The notes under the pieces were generated by a model. The model searched no databases. It was not told where the DNA came from and saw only the letters and a program-made list of their open reading frames with translations. Made by a program: the position numbers and the translations under genes. From an uncultured Gammaproteobacteria bacterium (GTDB lineage: Bacteria; Pseudomonadota; Gammaproteobacteria; Acidiferrobacterales; CAJVXG01): a stretch of 23,893 nucleotides of DNA. The DNA is taken from assembly GCA_913009215.1 (NCBI GenBank), contig CAJVXG010000003.1:1-23893 (forward strand), written 5' to 3'. Positions 16,898 to 23,893 of the stretch are shown piece after piece. Within the stretch, counting starts at the first letter, position 1. Each line of letters begins with the position of its first letter.

Positions 16898-16926
16898 TTG
16901 GTCTACGATTAACATTAATTGACCAA
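16898..16926. other. Inverted repeat TTGGTC–N17–GACCAA in the mtnA/regulator spacer
   Basis: Perfect 6-base half-sites are separated by 17 bases (centre to centre 23 bases, about two helical turns), ending 12 bases before the receiver gene start. This spacing fits a dimeric protein operator, but short repeats like this also arise by chance. Confidence 0.3.
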
Positions 16927-16938
16927 AAATAACAATTC

Positions 16939-17421
16939 ATGGATAAAAACGAGCAGCACATCCTCATTATTGAAGACAACGAAATGAACCGGGAACTGCT
17001 GGGGCGGCGACTGGAAAAAGAAGGCTATTGTGTTACCAAAGCCGAAGATGGTTATCTGGGCCTGGGCATGCTGGATGTGAAAGAATTCGATCTGGTAATG
17101 TTGGACCTGTTAATGCCCAATATCGACGGTTTCGAAGTATTGGACAAAATACAGGCACACCCGAAGTGGAAGAATATTCCGGTGATTGTCATTACCTCAA
17201 TCGATGATGTCGATACCGCTGCCGAATGCATCAAGAAAGGGGCTGCGGACTACCTGAACAAGCCCTTCCATTCCGTCATCCTGCTGGCTCGTGTTGAATC
17301 AACGCTGGAAAAGAAATACCTGCGCGATCGGGAGATGGAGCTGGTCAAGCAGCTTAAGGAACAAAACGAACACCTGGAGAAACTGGCCGAGTATTACCGC
17401 AATAAAAGCCCCACCTCTTAA
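16939..17421 (+). CDS. Single-domain response regulator (receiver with C-terminal coiled coil)
   Basis: The 160-residue protein is a CheY-like receiver domain (about 6–122) with no DNA-binding or enzymatic output domain. The acidic pair Glu12–Asp13, phospho-acceptor Asp56 (VMLDLLMP), Thr86 and Lys108 (LNKPF) are all present, so it should be phosphorylatable. Residues about 122–153 form a charged heptad-like coiled coil that could mediate pairing with a partner. No histidine kinase is visible in the window. It diverges from mtnA and precedes mtaD by 100 bases. A homologue does not sit here in Pseudomonas. No clear Shine-Dalgarno is seen. The output could be protein–protein contact or feeding a phosphorelay, but this is unknown. 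Confidence 0.9.
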   Translation: MDKNEQHILIIEDNEMNRELLGRRLEKEGYCVTKAEDGYLGLGMLDVKEFDLVMLDLLMPNIDGFEVLDKIQAHPKWKNIPVIVITSIDDVDTAAECIKKGAADYLNKPFHSVILLARVESTLEKKYLRDREMELVKQLKEQNEHLEKLAEYYRNKSPTS

Positions 17422-17521
17422 TCACCCCGTACCATTGATGATCGCCTGTTGCTGAAACAGCTATAGCATGCAGGTATACTGCGTATTCCATAATTTATAC
17501 AGGCTGCCGAACCCCCTGGTC

Positions 17522-18853
17522 ATGCAACACATCGATTTACTTATTCATGCCCGCTGGGTCGTCCCTGTCGAACCCGATGAGACCGTGTATGAGCATTTTT
17601 CAGTAGCCGTGCACGAGGGCGATATTGTCGATGTGTTACCACAGGATGATGCCAATAAAAAATACCGGGCCACGGATACAGCGAATCTTGAGGATCACGC
17701 CCTTATTCCCGGCCTGGTGAATGGCCACACCCATGCGGCAATGAGTCTGTTCCGTGGTCTGGCCGACGACCTGCCATTAATGGATTGGCTCAATCATCAT
17801 ATCTGGCCGGCAGAACAACAATGGATGGGGCCTGAATTTGTTCATGACGGTACTGCGCTCAGTATTGCCGAGATGATCAAAACCGGGACCACCTGTTTTA
17901 ACGATATGTATTTCTTTGCCGACGAAACCGCACGAGTCTGTGAACAGGCCGGGATGCGTGCCGTTCTGGGCATGATTGTTATCGACTTTCCAAGTGTCTG
18001 GGCCGCCAATATTGATGAATACTTCAGTAAAGGCCTGCAGCTTCATGATGAATTACGCAGCAATGAGCTGCTGTCCACAGCATTTGCCCCGCACGCGCCC
18101 TACTCCGTTGCCGATGAGGCCTTGCAAAAAATTGCCACGCTGGCCGAAGAACTGGATGTCCCGGTACACATGCATGTGCATGAAACGGCCCATGAGGTCA
18201 GCGAGGCTCTGGAGAAGAACGGCGTACGACCGCTGCAACGTCTTCACCGGCTCGGGCTGATTAGCCCAAGGCTGCTGGCGGTACACATGACACAGCTGCA
18301 GGAACAGGAAATATCGTTGCTATCGGAAAACGGTGCGCATGTGTTGCACTGCCCGGAATCCAACATGAAACTGGCCAGCGGTTTCTGCCCTGTTACCGGG
18401 CTATTGTCCAAAGACATCAATGTCGCCATAGGCACCGATGGCGCCGCCAGCAATAACGATCTCAATATGCTGGGCGAAATGCGCTCGGCGGCACTGCTGG
18501 CCAAAGGCATCAGTCAAGATGCCACGGCCCTGCCGGCACACACCGCGCTGAAAATGGCAACGCTGAACGGGGCCCGCGCCCTGGGACTGGAACAACACAT
18601 TGGCAGCCTGGTCGTTGGCAAGGCGGCCGATATCGTCGCTATTGATATGCAGCATGTGTCCTGCCAACCGGTTTATAATCCGGTATCGCAACTGGTCTAC
18701 GCCTGCCCGGCACAACAGGTCAGTGACGTCTGGATTGCCGGCAGGCGCGTCTTGCGCCATCATCAGCTGACGACACTGGACGAAAGCAGCATACTTAGCA
18801 AAGCTGCAAGCTGGCGTGATAAAATACAGCAATCCTTAGCGCAGGCCACCTGA
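17522..18853 (+). CDS. mtaD: 5-methylthioadenosine/S-adenosylhomocysteine deaminase
   Basis: This metal-dependent amidohydrolase (TrzF/MtaD/SsnA-like) deaminates 5'-methylthioadenosine and often S-adenosylhomocysteine. From ATG 17522 the protein has 443 residues. Metal and substrate residues are visible: NGHTHAAMS (His69, His71), HAPYS with its His at about 191, HMHVHET (His216–His220 region), and IGTDGAASNN (Asp306). I preferred 17522 to the longer start at 17468 because the protein then begins at the conserved first strand; neither has a good Shine-Dalgarno. With mtnA close by, it points to the deamination route of methylthioadenosine salvage, as shown for Pseudomonas aeruginosa. The ubiG start follows its stop by 4 bases. 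Confidence 0.92.
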   Translation: MQHIDLLIHARWVVPVEPDETVYEHFSVAVHEGDIVDVLPQDDANKKYRATDTANLEDHALIPGLVNGHTHAAMSLFRGLADDLPLMDWLNHHIWPAEQQWMGPEFVHDGTALSIAEMIKTGTTCFNDMYFFADETARVCEQAGMRAVLGMIVIDFPSVWAANIDEYFSKGLQLHDELRSNELLSTAFAPHAPYSVADEALQKIATLAEELDVPVHMHVHETAHEVSEALEKNGVRPLQRLHRLGLISPRLLAVHMTQLQEQEISLLSENGAHVLHCPESNMKLASGFCPVTGLLSKDINVAIGTDGAASNNDLNMLGEMRSAALLAKGISQDATALPAHTALKMATLNGARALGLEQHIGSLVVGKAADIVAIDMQHVSCQPVYNPVSQLVYACPAQQVSDVWIAGRRVLRHHQLTTLDESSILSKAASWRDKIQQSLAQAT

Positions 18854-18857
18854 TAAG

Positions 18858-19574
18858 ATGACAACCACCGCTTCACAAAACCTGGACCCGGACGAAATTG
18901 CCAAATTTGAGGAGCTGGCCTCGCGTTGGTGGGATCCGGGTAGTGAATTCAAACCGCTACATGATATCAATCCCTTACGCCTGGACTTCATTGATCAACG
19001 AGCCTCACTCAGCGGAAAAAAGGTCATAGATGTCGGTTGCGGCGGCGGCATACTGGCCGAAAGTATGGCCTTGCGGGGCGCCAGGGTCACCGGCATTGAT
19101 ATGGGCAAGGCGCCGCTGAATGTGGCCAAACTCCACCTCAAGGAAAGTGGTATGGAAGTGGATTATCAACAAATTCTGGCCGAGGACATGGCGCAACAAC
19201 AACCGCAGGCCTTTGATATTGTCACCTGTCTGGAAATGCTGGAGCATGTCCCGGATCCGGCCTCGACCATCCAGGCCTGCGCCAACCTGGTAAAACCGGG
19301 CGGTCATGTATTCTTTTCCACCATCAACCGCAACCCCAAATCCTGGCTGTTTGCCATTATTGGTGCCGAGTACATTCTTAATCTGCTGCCCCGTGGTACC
19401 CACGACTATATGAAATTCATCAAACCATCGGAAATGGCGCAATGGTTACGCTTGACCAAACTTGAACTGAAAGAGCTGACAGGCATGCATTACAACCCGG
19501 TCAGCAAACAATACCGCCTGGGACCAGGGGTCGATATCAATTATCTTGCACACTGCATACGGCCAGAAGTATGA
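18858..19574 (+). CDS. ubiG: Ubiquinone biosynthesis O-methyltransferase
   Basis: UbiG performs both O-methylations in ubiquinone synthesis, using S-adenosylmethionine, at the inner membrane. The 238-residue protein shows the N-terminal FEELASRWWDPGSEFKPLH (17–35), the SAM-binding motif VIDVGCGGGILAE (56–68), TCLEMLEHVPDP and KPGGHVFFSTINR, all characteristic of the family. Length matches UbiG of E. coli (240). It starts 4 bases after the mtaD stop, so the two are probably co-transcribed. Both neighbours consume or recycle S-adenosylmethionine by-products, which fits the pairing. Confidence 0.97.
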   Translation: MTTTASQNLDPDEIAKFEELASRWWDPGSEFKPLHDINPLRLDFIDQRASLSGKKVIDVGCGGGILAESMALRGARVTGIDMGKAPLNVAKLHLKESGMEVDYQQILAEDMAQQQPQAFDIVTCLEMLEHVPDPASTIQACANLVKPGGHVFFSTINRNPKSWLFAIIGAEYILNLLPRGTHDYMKFIKPSEMAQWLRLTKLELKELTGMHYNPVSKQYRLGPGVDINYLAHCIRPEV

Positions 19575-19631
19575 GACCTGTCTTGTTTCACATTGCCGGG
19601 AGAATAATTCTGCTTAAACCAATGGAGCAAC

Positions 19632-20861
19632 ATGACTAATACGGTACTTGTACTTATTATAGGTGTCACCGCCATCGTATCGGCATGGATTGGCTGGCTT
19701 GTCGCCTCTATGCGTCAGCAAAGAAAAATTGCCCGGCTGGAAACAACACTGGCCATGGAACGGCAAAATGCCGAAAAATCGGTGCAGGATCTGGAACAGA
19801 CTTTCCTTAAGCTGTCGCAGCAGGCCCTGAAAGACAGTAACCAGACCTTTCTGCAACTGGCGCAAGAAAGCCTGAAACAGTTTCACATACAGGCCAGAGG
19901 CGATCTGGATCAAAAAGAAAAAAGCATCCAGGGCATGATACAGCCGATTCGCGACGCCCTGGAGAAAACAGAGAAACAAATACACACCATAGAGAAGGAT
20001 CGCAAAGAGGCCTATGGCGCCCTGCACAAACATCTGGAGACCATGGTGCACACCCAGGCACAATTACAAAGTGAAACCCGGAATCTGGTCAAGGCATTAC
20101 GCCGACCTGAGGTGCGTGGCCAGTGGGGAGAGCAAACACTAAAACGCACAGTCGAGTTGGCTGGTATGGCATCACATTGCGATTTTTATGAACAGGAGCA
20201 AATTGATACCGAAGAAGGGCGCATGCGCCCGGATATGATTGTGCGTATGCCAGGCCGCCGCGAAATTGTCGTCGATGCAAAAACACCCTTGCATGCCTAC
20301 CTTGATGCCATCGACGCCAACGATGATGTGACACGTCAGCAGTTCCTGGATCAGCATACCCGCCATGTACGCGAGCGCATCCGCGAACTGGCCAGCAAAA
20401 AATACTGGTCGCAGTTCAAGAATTCCCCGGATTTTGTTGTGCTCTTCATTCCGGGCGAACAATTTCTGAATGCGGCGCTGGAATGCGACCGGGACCTGCT
20501 GGAAAACGCCCTTCGACAAAAAATCATGCTGGCCACACCGACCAGCCTGGTGGCCCTGTTGCGTGCTGTCGCCTATGGCTGGCGCCAGGAAAAACTGGCA
20601 GACAATGCCGAAAAGATACGTGATATTGGTGAGGATATGTATAATCGCCTCACCGTCTTTACCGACCACCTGGCAAAACTGGGTGCCAGTTTGTCCAGCA
20701 GTGTCACTACCTACAATAAGGCAGTTGGTTCCTTTACCGCCAAGATAATACCCGGCGCACGCAAATTTAACGAGCTGGGTATAGAAGCAAAAAAGCAGGT
20801 CACTACACCGGAGCAAATTGACCAGGGCATTCGCCAGGTAGAGAAACAGGATGCCGATTAG
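19632..20861 (+). CDS. rmuC: DNA recombination protein RmuC
   Basis: RmuC limits recombination at inverted repeats in E. coli and carries a predicted restriction-endonuclease-like fold. The 409-residue protein has an N-terminal membrane helix (about 4–26), a long coiled coil (about 30–150), and the conserved domain from RGQWGEQTL (162–170) through RPDMIVRMPG (199–208) and VDAKTPL (214–220, with Asp215 and Lys217 as candidate catalytic residues). ATG at 19632 has TGGAG 4 bases upstream. It follows ubiG after 57 bases and precedes the GGDEF gene by 45 bases, all on the plus strand; in Pseudomonas the position after ubiG is taken by mupP and yciK. Confidence 0.94.
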   Translation: MTNTVLVLIIGVTAIVSAWIGWLVASMRQQRKIARLETTLAMERQNAEKSVQDLEQTFLKLSQQALKDSNQTFLQLAQESLKQFHIQARGDLDQKEKSIQGMIQPIRDALEKTEKQIHTIEKDRKEAYGALHKHLETMVHTQAQLQSETRNLVKALRRPEVRGQWGEQTLKRTVELAGMASHCDFYEQEQIDTEEGRMRPDMIVRMPGRREIVVDAKTPLHAYLDAIDANDDVTRQQFLDQHTRHVRERIRELASKKYWSQFKNSPDFVVLFIPGEQFLNAALECDRDLLENALRQKIMLATPTSLVALLRAVAYGWRQEKLADNAEKIRDIGEDMYNRLTVFTDHLAKLGASLSSSVTTYNKAVGSFTAKIIPGARKFNELGIEAKKQVTTPEQIDQGIRQVEKQDAD

Positions 20862-20906
20862 CCTGTAGCAGCAACTCTGATCGTTTACCAATACTCATCA
20901 AGTCAA

Positions 20907-21875
20907 ATGGATATAGACCCAAAAAATGACAGTAGACAGCCTTGCCTGCTTATTGTTGAGGACTCAAAAACCGCATTCAACACCATCAAGAAATGCCTTG
21001 GTGATGAGTTCCTGTTGATTGAGGCTCGCGATGGTGAGGAAGGCTGGCGCTTGTTACAGGAAAATCCGTATATTGAGCTTGTCGTTAGCGATATCAATTT
21101 ACCAAAAATGTCGGGTCACCAGATCCTGGTGAATATACGCAAAAGCAAGGACGTACGATTACAGAAGTTGCCGGTAATCATGATGACGGCAGCCGATGAT
21201 AATACCGACAAGAACCTGGCCTTCCTCAATGGCGCCAACGACTATGTCTCCAAACCCATCGACGAAATAGAACTGCAGGCCCGTGTACGCGTACATTACA
21301 AGCTGGCACGCACCATCCGGGAACTGGAAGAAAGCCGAATATTCCTGTCGGAACAGGCCACCACCGATCCGCTCACCGGCCTGAAAAATCGTCGTGCCTT
21401 CTTTGAGGCTGGTAAAGAGCACCTGTCCCGTTGCATTCGCTACAAAACAGACTTGTCGATCATTCTTCTGGATATTGATCACTTCAAAAAAGTCAATGAC
21501 ACCTATGGACACCAGAGCGGTGACGATATCCTGCTGGGATTTTCTGATTTACTGACACGCATGACACGTTTGGGAGATACCGTAGCACGAATCGGTGGCG
21601 AGGAATTTACAATACTGCTGCCGGACACCAACCGTCTCGGCACAGCGGTCATGGCGGAACGCATTCGTATAAAAATCGAAGAAATGGAATTTATTACCTC
21701 CGGGCAGTTCGTCAAAATCACCACCAGCATTGGTATTTCCGCCTACCAATCCGAGACAGTAGACACCATTGATGAGCTGCTGCAGATTGCGGACAAACGA
21801 CTGTATCTTGCCAAGGACACCGGACGTAATCGCATCTGTGTCAACGACGAGGGCAAGTCCGACTTTATCAGCTAA
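20907..21875 (+). CDS. Response regulator diguanylate cyclase (REC–GGDEF)
   Basis: The 322-residue protein joins a phosphorylatable receiver domain (about 10–128) to a GGDEF cyclase (about 150–315) that makes cyclic di-GMP. Receiver residues Glu18–Asp19, Asp62 (VVSDINLP), Thr94 and Lys116 are present. The cyclase has DPLTGLKNRR (154–163), DIDHFKKVNDTYGH (189–202) and an intact active-site GGEEF (230–234). An inhibitory RxxD site (Arg221–Asp224) lies the usual five residues before it, so product inhibition is expected. The short helical linker (about 128–152) fits a WspR- or PleD-like phosphorylation-driven dimer. No kinase or obvious partner is nearby. It has no clear Shine-Dalgarno. Confidence 0.94.
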   Translation: MDIDPKNDSRQPCLLIVEDSKTAFNTIKKCLGDEFLLIEARDGEEGWRLLQENPYIELVVSDINLPKMSGHQILVNIRKSKDVRLQKLPVIMMTAADDNTDKNLAFLNGANDYVSKPIDEIELQARVRVHYKLARTIRELEESRIFLSEQATTDPLTGLKNRRAFFEAGKEHLSRCIRYKTDLSIILLDIDHFKKVNDTYGHQSGDDILLGFSDLLTRMTRLGDTVARIGGEEFTILLPDTNRLGTAVMAERIRIKIEEMEFITSGQFVKITTSIGISAYQSETVDTIDELLQIADKRLYLAKDTGRNRICVNDEGKSDFIS

Positions 21876-21900
21876 GCACCGGGCTGTTATCTTGGCGGCC

Positions 21901-22064
21901 ATGAAGAAATACACAGCGAAAAAGAACCTGTTAAAAGATCGCATCGTTCTTGTAACAGGCGCCGGCGTAGGTTGGTCAAACCCGGGCAAATCACGTCGGC
22001 ATACCTCTACCTGCTTGGCCCCGACAGCAAGGAAGAAACAGGCAAACAATTTTCTGCTCAGTAG
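21901..22064 (+). pseudogene. yciK: Remnant of a YciK-family short-chain dehydrogenase with the middle deleted
   Basis: The frame from ATG 21901 reads like the YciK N-terminus: LLKDRIVLVTGAGVG (10–24), ending in the glycine-rich NAD(P) motif. At about 21970–21975 similarity stops, and in another frame (codons beginning at 21972) one can read LVKPGQITSAYLYLLGPDSK and then ETGKQFSAQ with a stop at 22062–22064. This matches the YciK C-terminus, whose close relatives end in xxYLYLMGPDS...QxxxAQ. About 24 and 30 codons survive of the usual roughly 250, so some 600 bases are missing and the frame is broken. The catalytic Ser, Tyr and Lys are gone. In Pseudomonas yciK lies near ubiG, so this is the expected place. 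Translation from 21901 would give a 58-residue nonsense-tailed peptide. Confidence 0.8.
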
Positions 22065-22217
22065 TTTAGACCCATAAGTTATTAAAATAAATCAAGTTTC
22101 TGAATATCGGGCTTTCCATAGGGGAATAAATGCGAGACAATGCACACCAGGTTTGAACCCTACTGCACAAAGGTTCGACGAAGTCACAAATAACAATTCG
22201 TTTAAAGGGAGGTTCAT
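22065..22217 (+). other. Untranslated spacer upstream of the outer-membrane protein gene
   Basis: This A/T-rich stretch must hold the promoter of the following gene. I see no convincing −35/−10 pair, operator or RNA gene in it. The only clear signal is the Shine-Dalgarno immediately downstream at 22205–22212. Confidence 0.5.
22205..22212 (+). promoter_or_regulatory. Shine-Dalgarno AAGGGAGG for the GTG start at 22218
   Basis: A strong purine block 5 bases before GTG. The overlapping ATG at 22216 is followed at once by a stop, so GTG is the start. Confidence 0.75.
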
Positions 22218-23893
22218 GTGAATCGGAAGATTCTGGCACAGGCTATTTGCTGTGCGCTCGTCACGTTATCTGTACCCATTAGTTCCAGTTTTGCAGCTAG
22301 TTGGACTCCACAATTACTGGCGCCAGCCAGTGGAGACTTCCGCAAAGGCAGCGAACCTGTTCGCATTCAGATTCTTGGTCTCCCGGCCAAAGTTGCCAAA
22401 ACCCTGACCTTTGAAGTCGACGATATTGATGTCACTTCGGTAGTAAAGCAGCGGGGCGATGTTTTTACCTTCACACCGACACAGGCCATGGCTAAAGGCG
22501 GCCATACGATACGTGTTGTTGAGAATGCGGCTGATGGCAGTATTATCGAACGTGGCATCTGGAAAATCGATATCCGAAAGAGCCGGGGCTTACGCGAAGC
22601 CTCCGGTGCATTAAATGCCACGGTCACCTATACGCGAAGAGTGAGGGATGACGGTCTTAGCGGTCCTGACATTCCGGACAAAAACCAGGGCACCGGCTCC
22701 TTCCAGTTCAGTGGCGCCGCCGCCAACGACAACTGGCGTCTGAAAGCTAACGTCGATATTGTCTATAACAGCCAGGCCGATCAAACTCAGCGACAACATG
22801 CCTGGGATATCGCCCAATTCCTCTTTACGCACAGCGTCGGCGCTGTTGAAACCAATATAGGTCGCCACGCCATAGCCGCACCTGACAGCCTTATTGTACA
22901 AAGCCTGAACCGTCGCGGTGTTTCCGTGCGTTATCGCAAACCAGAAACGGGATTTAACTTTGGCGGTTTTGCCATACGTGGGTCCGAAGTCATCGGTGCC
23001 ACTGGTGGTTTTGGCGCCGGTGACCCCAACAATCGAATCAGCGGCCTGTCACTGACGGCACGCCCGCTGCGTTCCAACCGCAATAAACTGGAAATCAGCT
23101 CAACCGCGGTGAGCGGCCAGGGCTCCGAGGCCGGTGATGCCGCAGGCGGTGACTTGACTGTTGTCAGTGGTTCCGCCGCCAACTTTGTCGCCGATGCCAA
23201 CTTCCTGAAACAGAAACTACGCATACGCAGTGAAATTGCAGCCACTCGTTTCGATGCCGATGGCTCCGGGTCCGCTTTGAAAGAAGAAAGCGATAACGCC
23301 CACGCCTTGCTGTTGCAATACACGCCATGGCTGGACAAACAGGTCAAAGGCAAACCCTTTGGCCTGCAGTTTGGCTTTGAGAACAAGCGCCTGGGAACCT
23401 TCTTTCGCAGCATGGCCAACCTCAGCGCCATCTCGGACAAGGATCTGAACCGTGCATTCCTGCAATTGAATTGGTCAGGTCTTGATTTTCAGGCGTCGCT
23501 GGGCAGGGAAAAAGATAACGTCAACGATATCGCCAATCTGGGGCAATCTGAAACCACCCAGACTATCCTTAATATTACGTTTGCACCAGAACAAAAATAC
23601 AAGAAAGACGGCGCCCCGATCACGAAATGGTGGGGCCAGCCGAACTACTCCCTGGCCTATTTCAAGAGCGATCAAAAGGTGATCAAGGCCTCTCCGGTCC
23701 TGGCCCTGGGTAAATTGACGTCGACCTCCAACCTGGAAGGGACAGCGGCATTTACCTACAATACCTGGGACTGGTCCGTATCCCTGTCCAAAGGCAAGGA
23801 AGAGGATTTTACCGGTCTCAATCCGGATACCGAAACCGACGGCATTAACCTGAATGCCAATTTCCGTATTGGTGAAAAACTGACCCTCTCCCC
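22218..23893 (+). CDS. Exported beta-rich protein, probably outer membrane, family not recognised; 3' end outside window
   Basis: The 558 visible codons start at GTG 22218. A signal peptide (about 1–26, ending SSSFA) is followed by a beta-sandwich-like domain (about 30–120) of the Ig-like pattern seen in secreted proteins, with PASGDFRKGSEPVRI at its start, an EVDDIDVTSV strand, GHTIRVVE near residue 95 and WKIDI at its end. After this the sequence alternates polar and hydrophobic residues with many Gly, Asn, Ser and aromatic residues, for example GSFQFSGAA, WRLKANVDIVY, VETNIGRH, LQFGFENKR, FLQLNWSG and WSVSLSKG. This is the pattern of membrane beta strands in an outer-membrane barrel. No TonB box or plug motif is visible. 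The frame is still open at the window edge. I cannot assign a substrate. Confidence 0.8.
   Translation, partial: MNRKILAQAICCALVTLSVPISSSFAASWTPQLLAPASGDFRKGSEPVRIQILGLPAKVAKTLTFEVDDIDVTSVVKQRGDVFTFTPTQAMAKGGHTIRVVENAADGSIIERGIWKIDIRKSRGLREASGALNATVTYTRRVRDDGLSGPDIPDKNQGTGSFQFSGAAANDNWRLKANVDIVYNSQADQTQRQHAWDIAQFLFTHSVGAVETNIGRHAIAAPDSLIVQSLNRRGVSVRYRKPETGFNFGGFAIRGSEVIGATGGFGAGDPNNRISGLSLTARPLRSNRNKLEISSTAVSGQGSEAGDAAGGDLTVVSGSAANFVADANFLKQKLRIRSEIAATRFDADGSGSALKEESDNAHALLLQYTPWLDKQVKGKPFGLQFGFENKRLGTFFRSMANLSAISDKDLNRAFLQLNWSGLDFQASLGREKDNVNDIANLGQSETTQTILNITFAPEQKYKKDGAPITKWWGQPNYSLAYFKSDQKVIKASPVLALGKLTSTSNLEGTAAFTYNTWDWSVSLSKGKEEDFTGLNPDTETDGINLNANFRIGEKLTLS

Noticed and set aside
20172..20891. 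Minus-strand open frame of about 239 codons opposite rmuC
   Set aside because: It mirrors the rmuC coding frame, which has clear family motifs; the antisense protein has none.
22172..22178. GGTTCGA, the core of a tRNA T-loop
   Set aside because: No acceptor stem, anticodon arm or D-arm can be placed around it.
16927..22199. The 12-mer AAATAACAATTC occurs before the receiver gene and again before the outer-membrane gene
   Set aside because: It is A/T-rich, lies at different distances from the two starts and has no symmetry, so chance is the simplest explanation.
22236..22253. TGGCAC...TTGCT resembling a sigma-54 promoter
   Set aside because: The GG and GC pairs are two bases too far apart for sigma-54, and the match lies inside the signal peptide of the coding region.

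Overview
The window is bacterial chromosome from a gammaproteobacterium. The order ihfB–rpsA–cmk–aroA–tyrA–hisC–pheA–serC–gyrA–mtnA–mtaD–ubiG is, from memory, the order found in Pseudomonas and relatives. The intact lapA–lapB pair and the bifunctional P-protein pheA also fit Gammaproteobacteria. Several details differ from Pseudomonas: tyrA and aroA are separate genes, a serA-type gene lies between serC and pheA, a receiver-domain gene separates mtnA from mtaD, and rmuC follows ubiG. I cannot name a genus from sequence alone.

Left part (1–3495, minus strand): lapA, lapB and pyrF overlap one another and form one unit. A small secreted helix-hairpin-helix (ComEA-like) gene follows and ends in a clear terminator at 917–941. 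A heptose-7-phosphate kinase gene (hldE or hldA) then runs off the left edge. LapAB and the heptose kinase share the theme of lipopolysaccharide supply.

Centre (3591–15640, minus strand): a long compact run reads gyrA, serC, serA-like, pheA, hisC, tyrA, aroA, cmk, rpsA, ihfB and ends in a terminator at 3533–3569. It combines DNA topology (GyrA, IHF), translation (S1), CMP phosphorylation, and serine, phenylalanine/tyrosine and chorismate synthesis. Gaps are mostly under 35 bases and several genes touch. Many starts are TTG or GTG.

Right part: mtnA (minus) and a receiver-only response regulator (plus) diverge from a 101-base spacer. On the plus strand follow mtaD, ubiG, rmuC and a REC-GGDEF diguanylate cyclase. 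MtaD and MtnA belong to 5'-methylthioadenosine salvage by the deamination route. After the GGDEF gene lies a wrecked short-chain dehydrogenase gene of the YciK family: about 24 N-terminal codons joined out of frame to about 30 C-terminal codons, with the middle missing. The window closes with the first 558 codons of an exported, probably outer-membrane beta-rich protein that I cannot assign to a family.

Most of the window is ordinary housekeeping. The points most worth a second look are the yciK remnant, the unassigned outer-membrane protein, the 12-base triplication inside aroA, the atypical serA-like active site, and the possibly leaderless mtnA start. I see no CRISPR array, tRNA, rRNA, insertion sequence or prophage gene.
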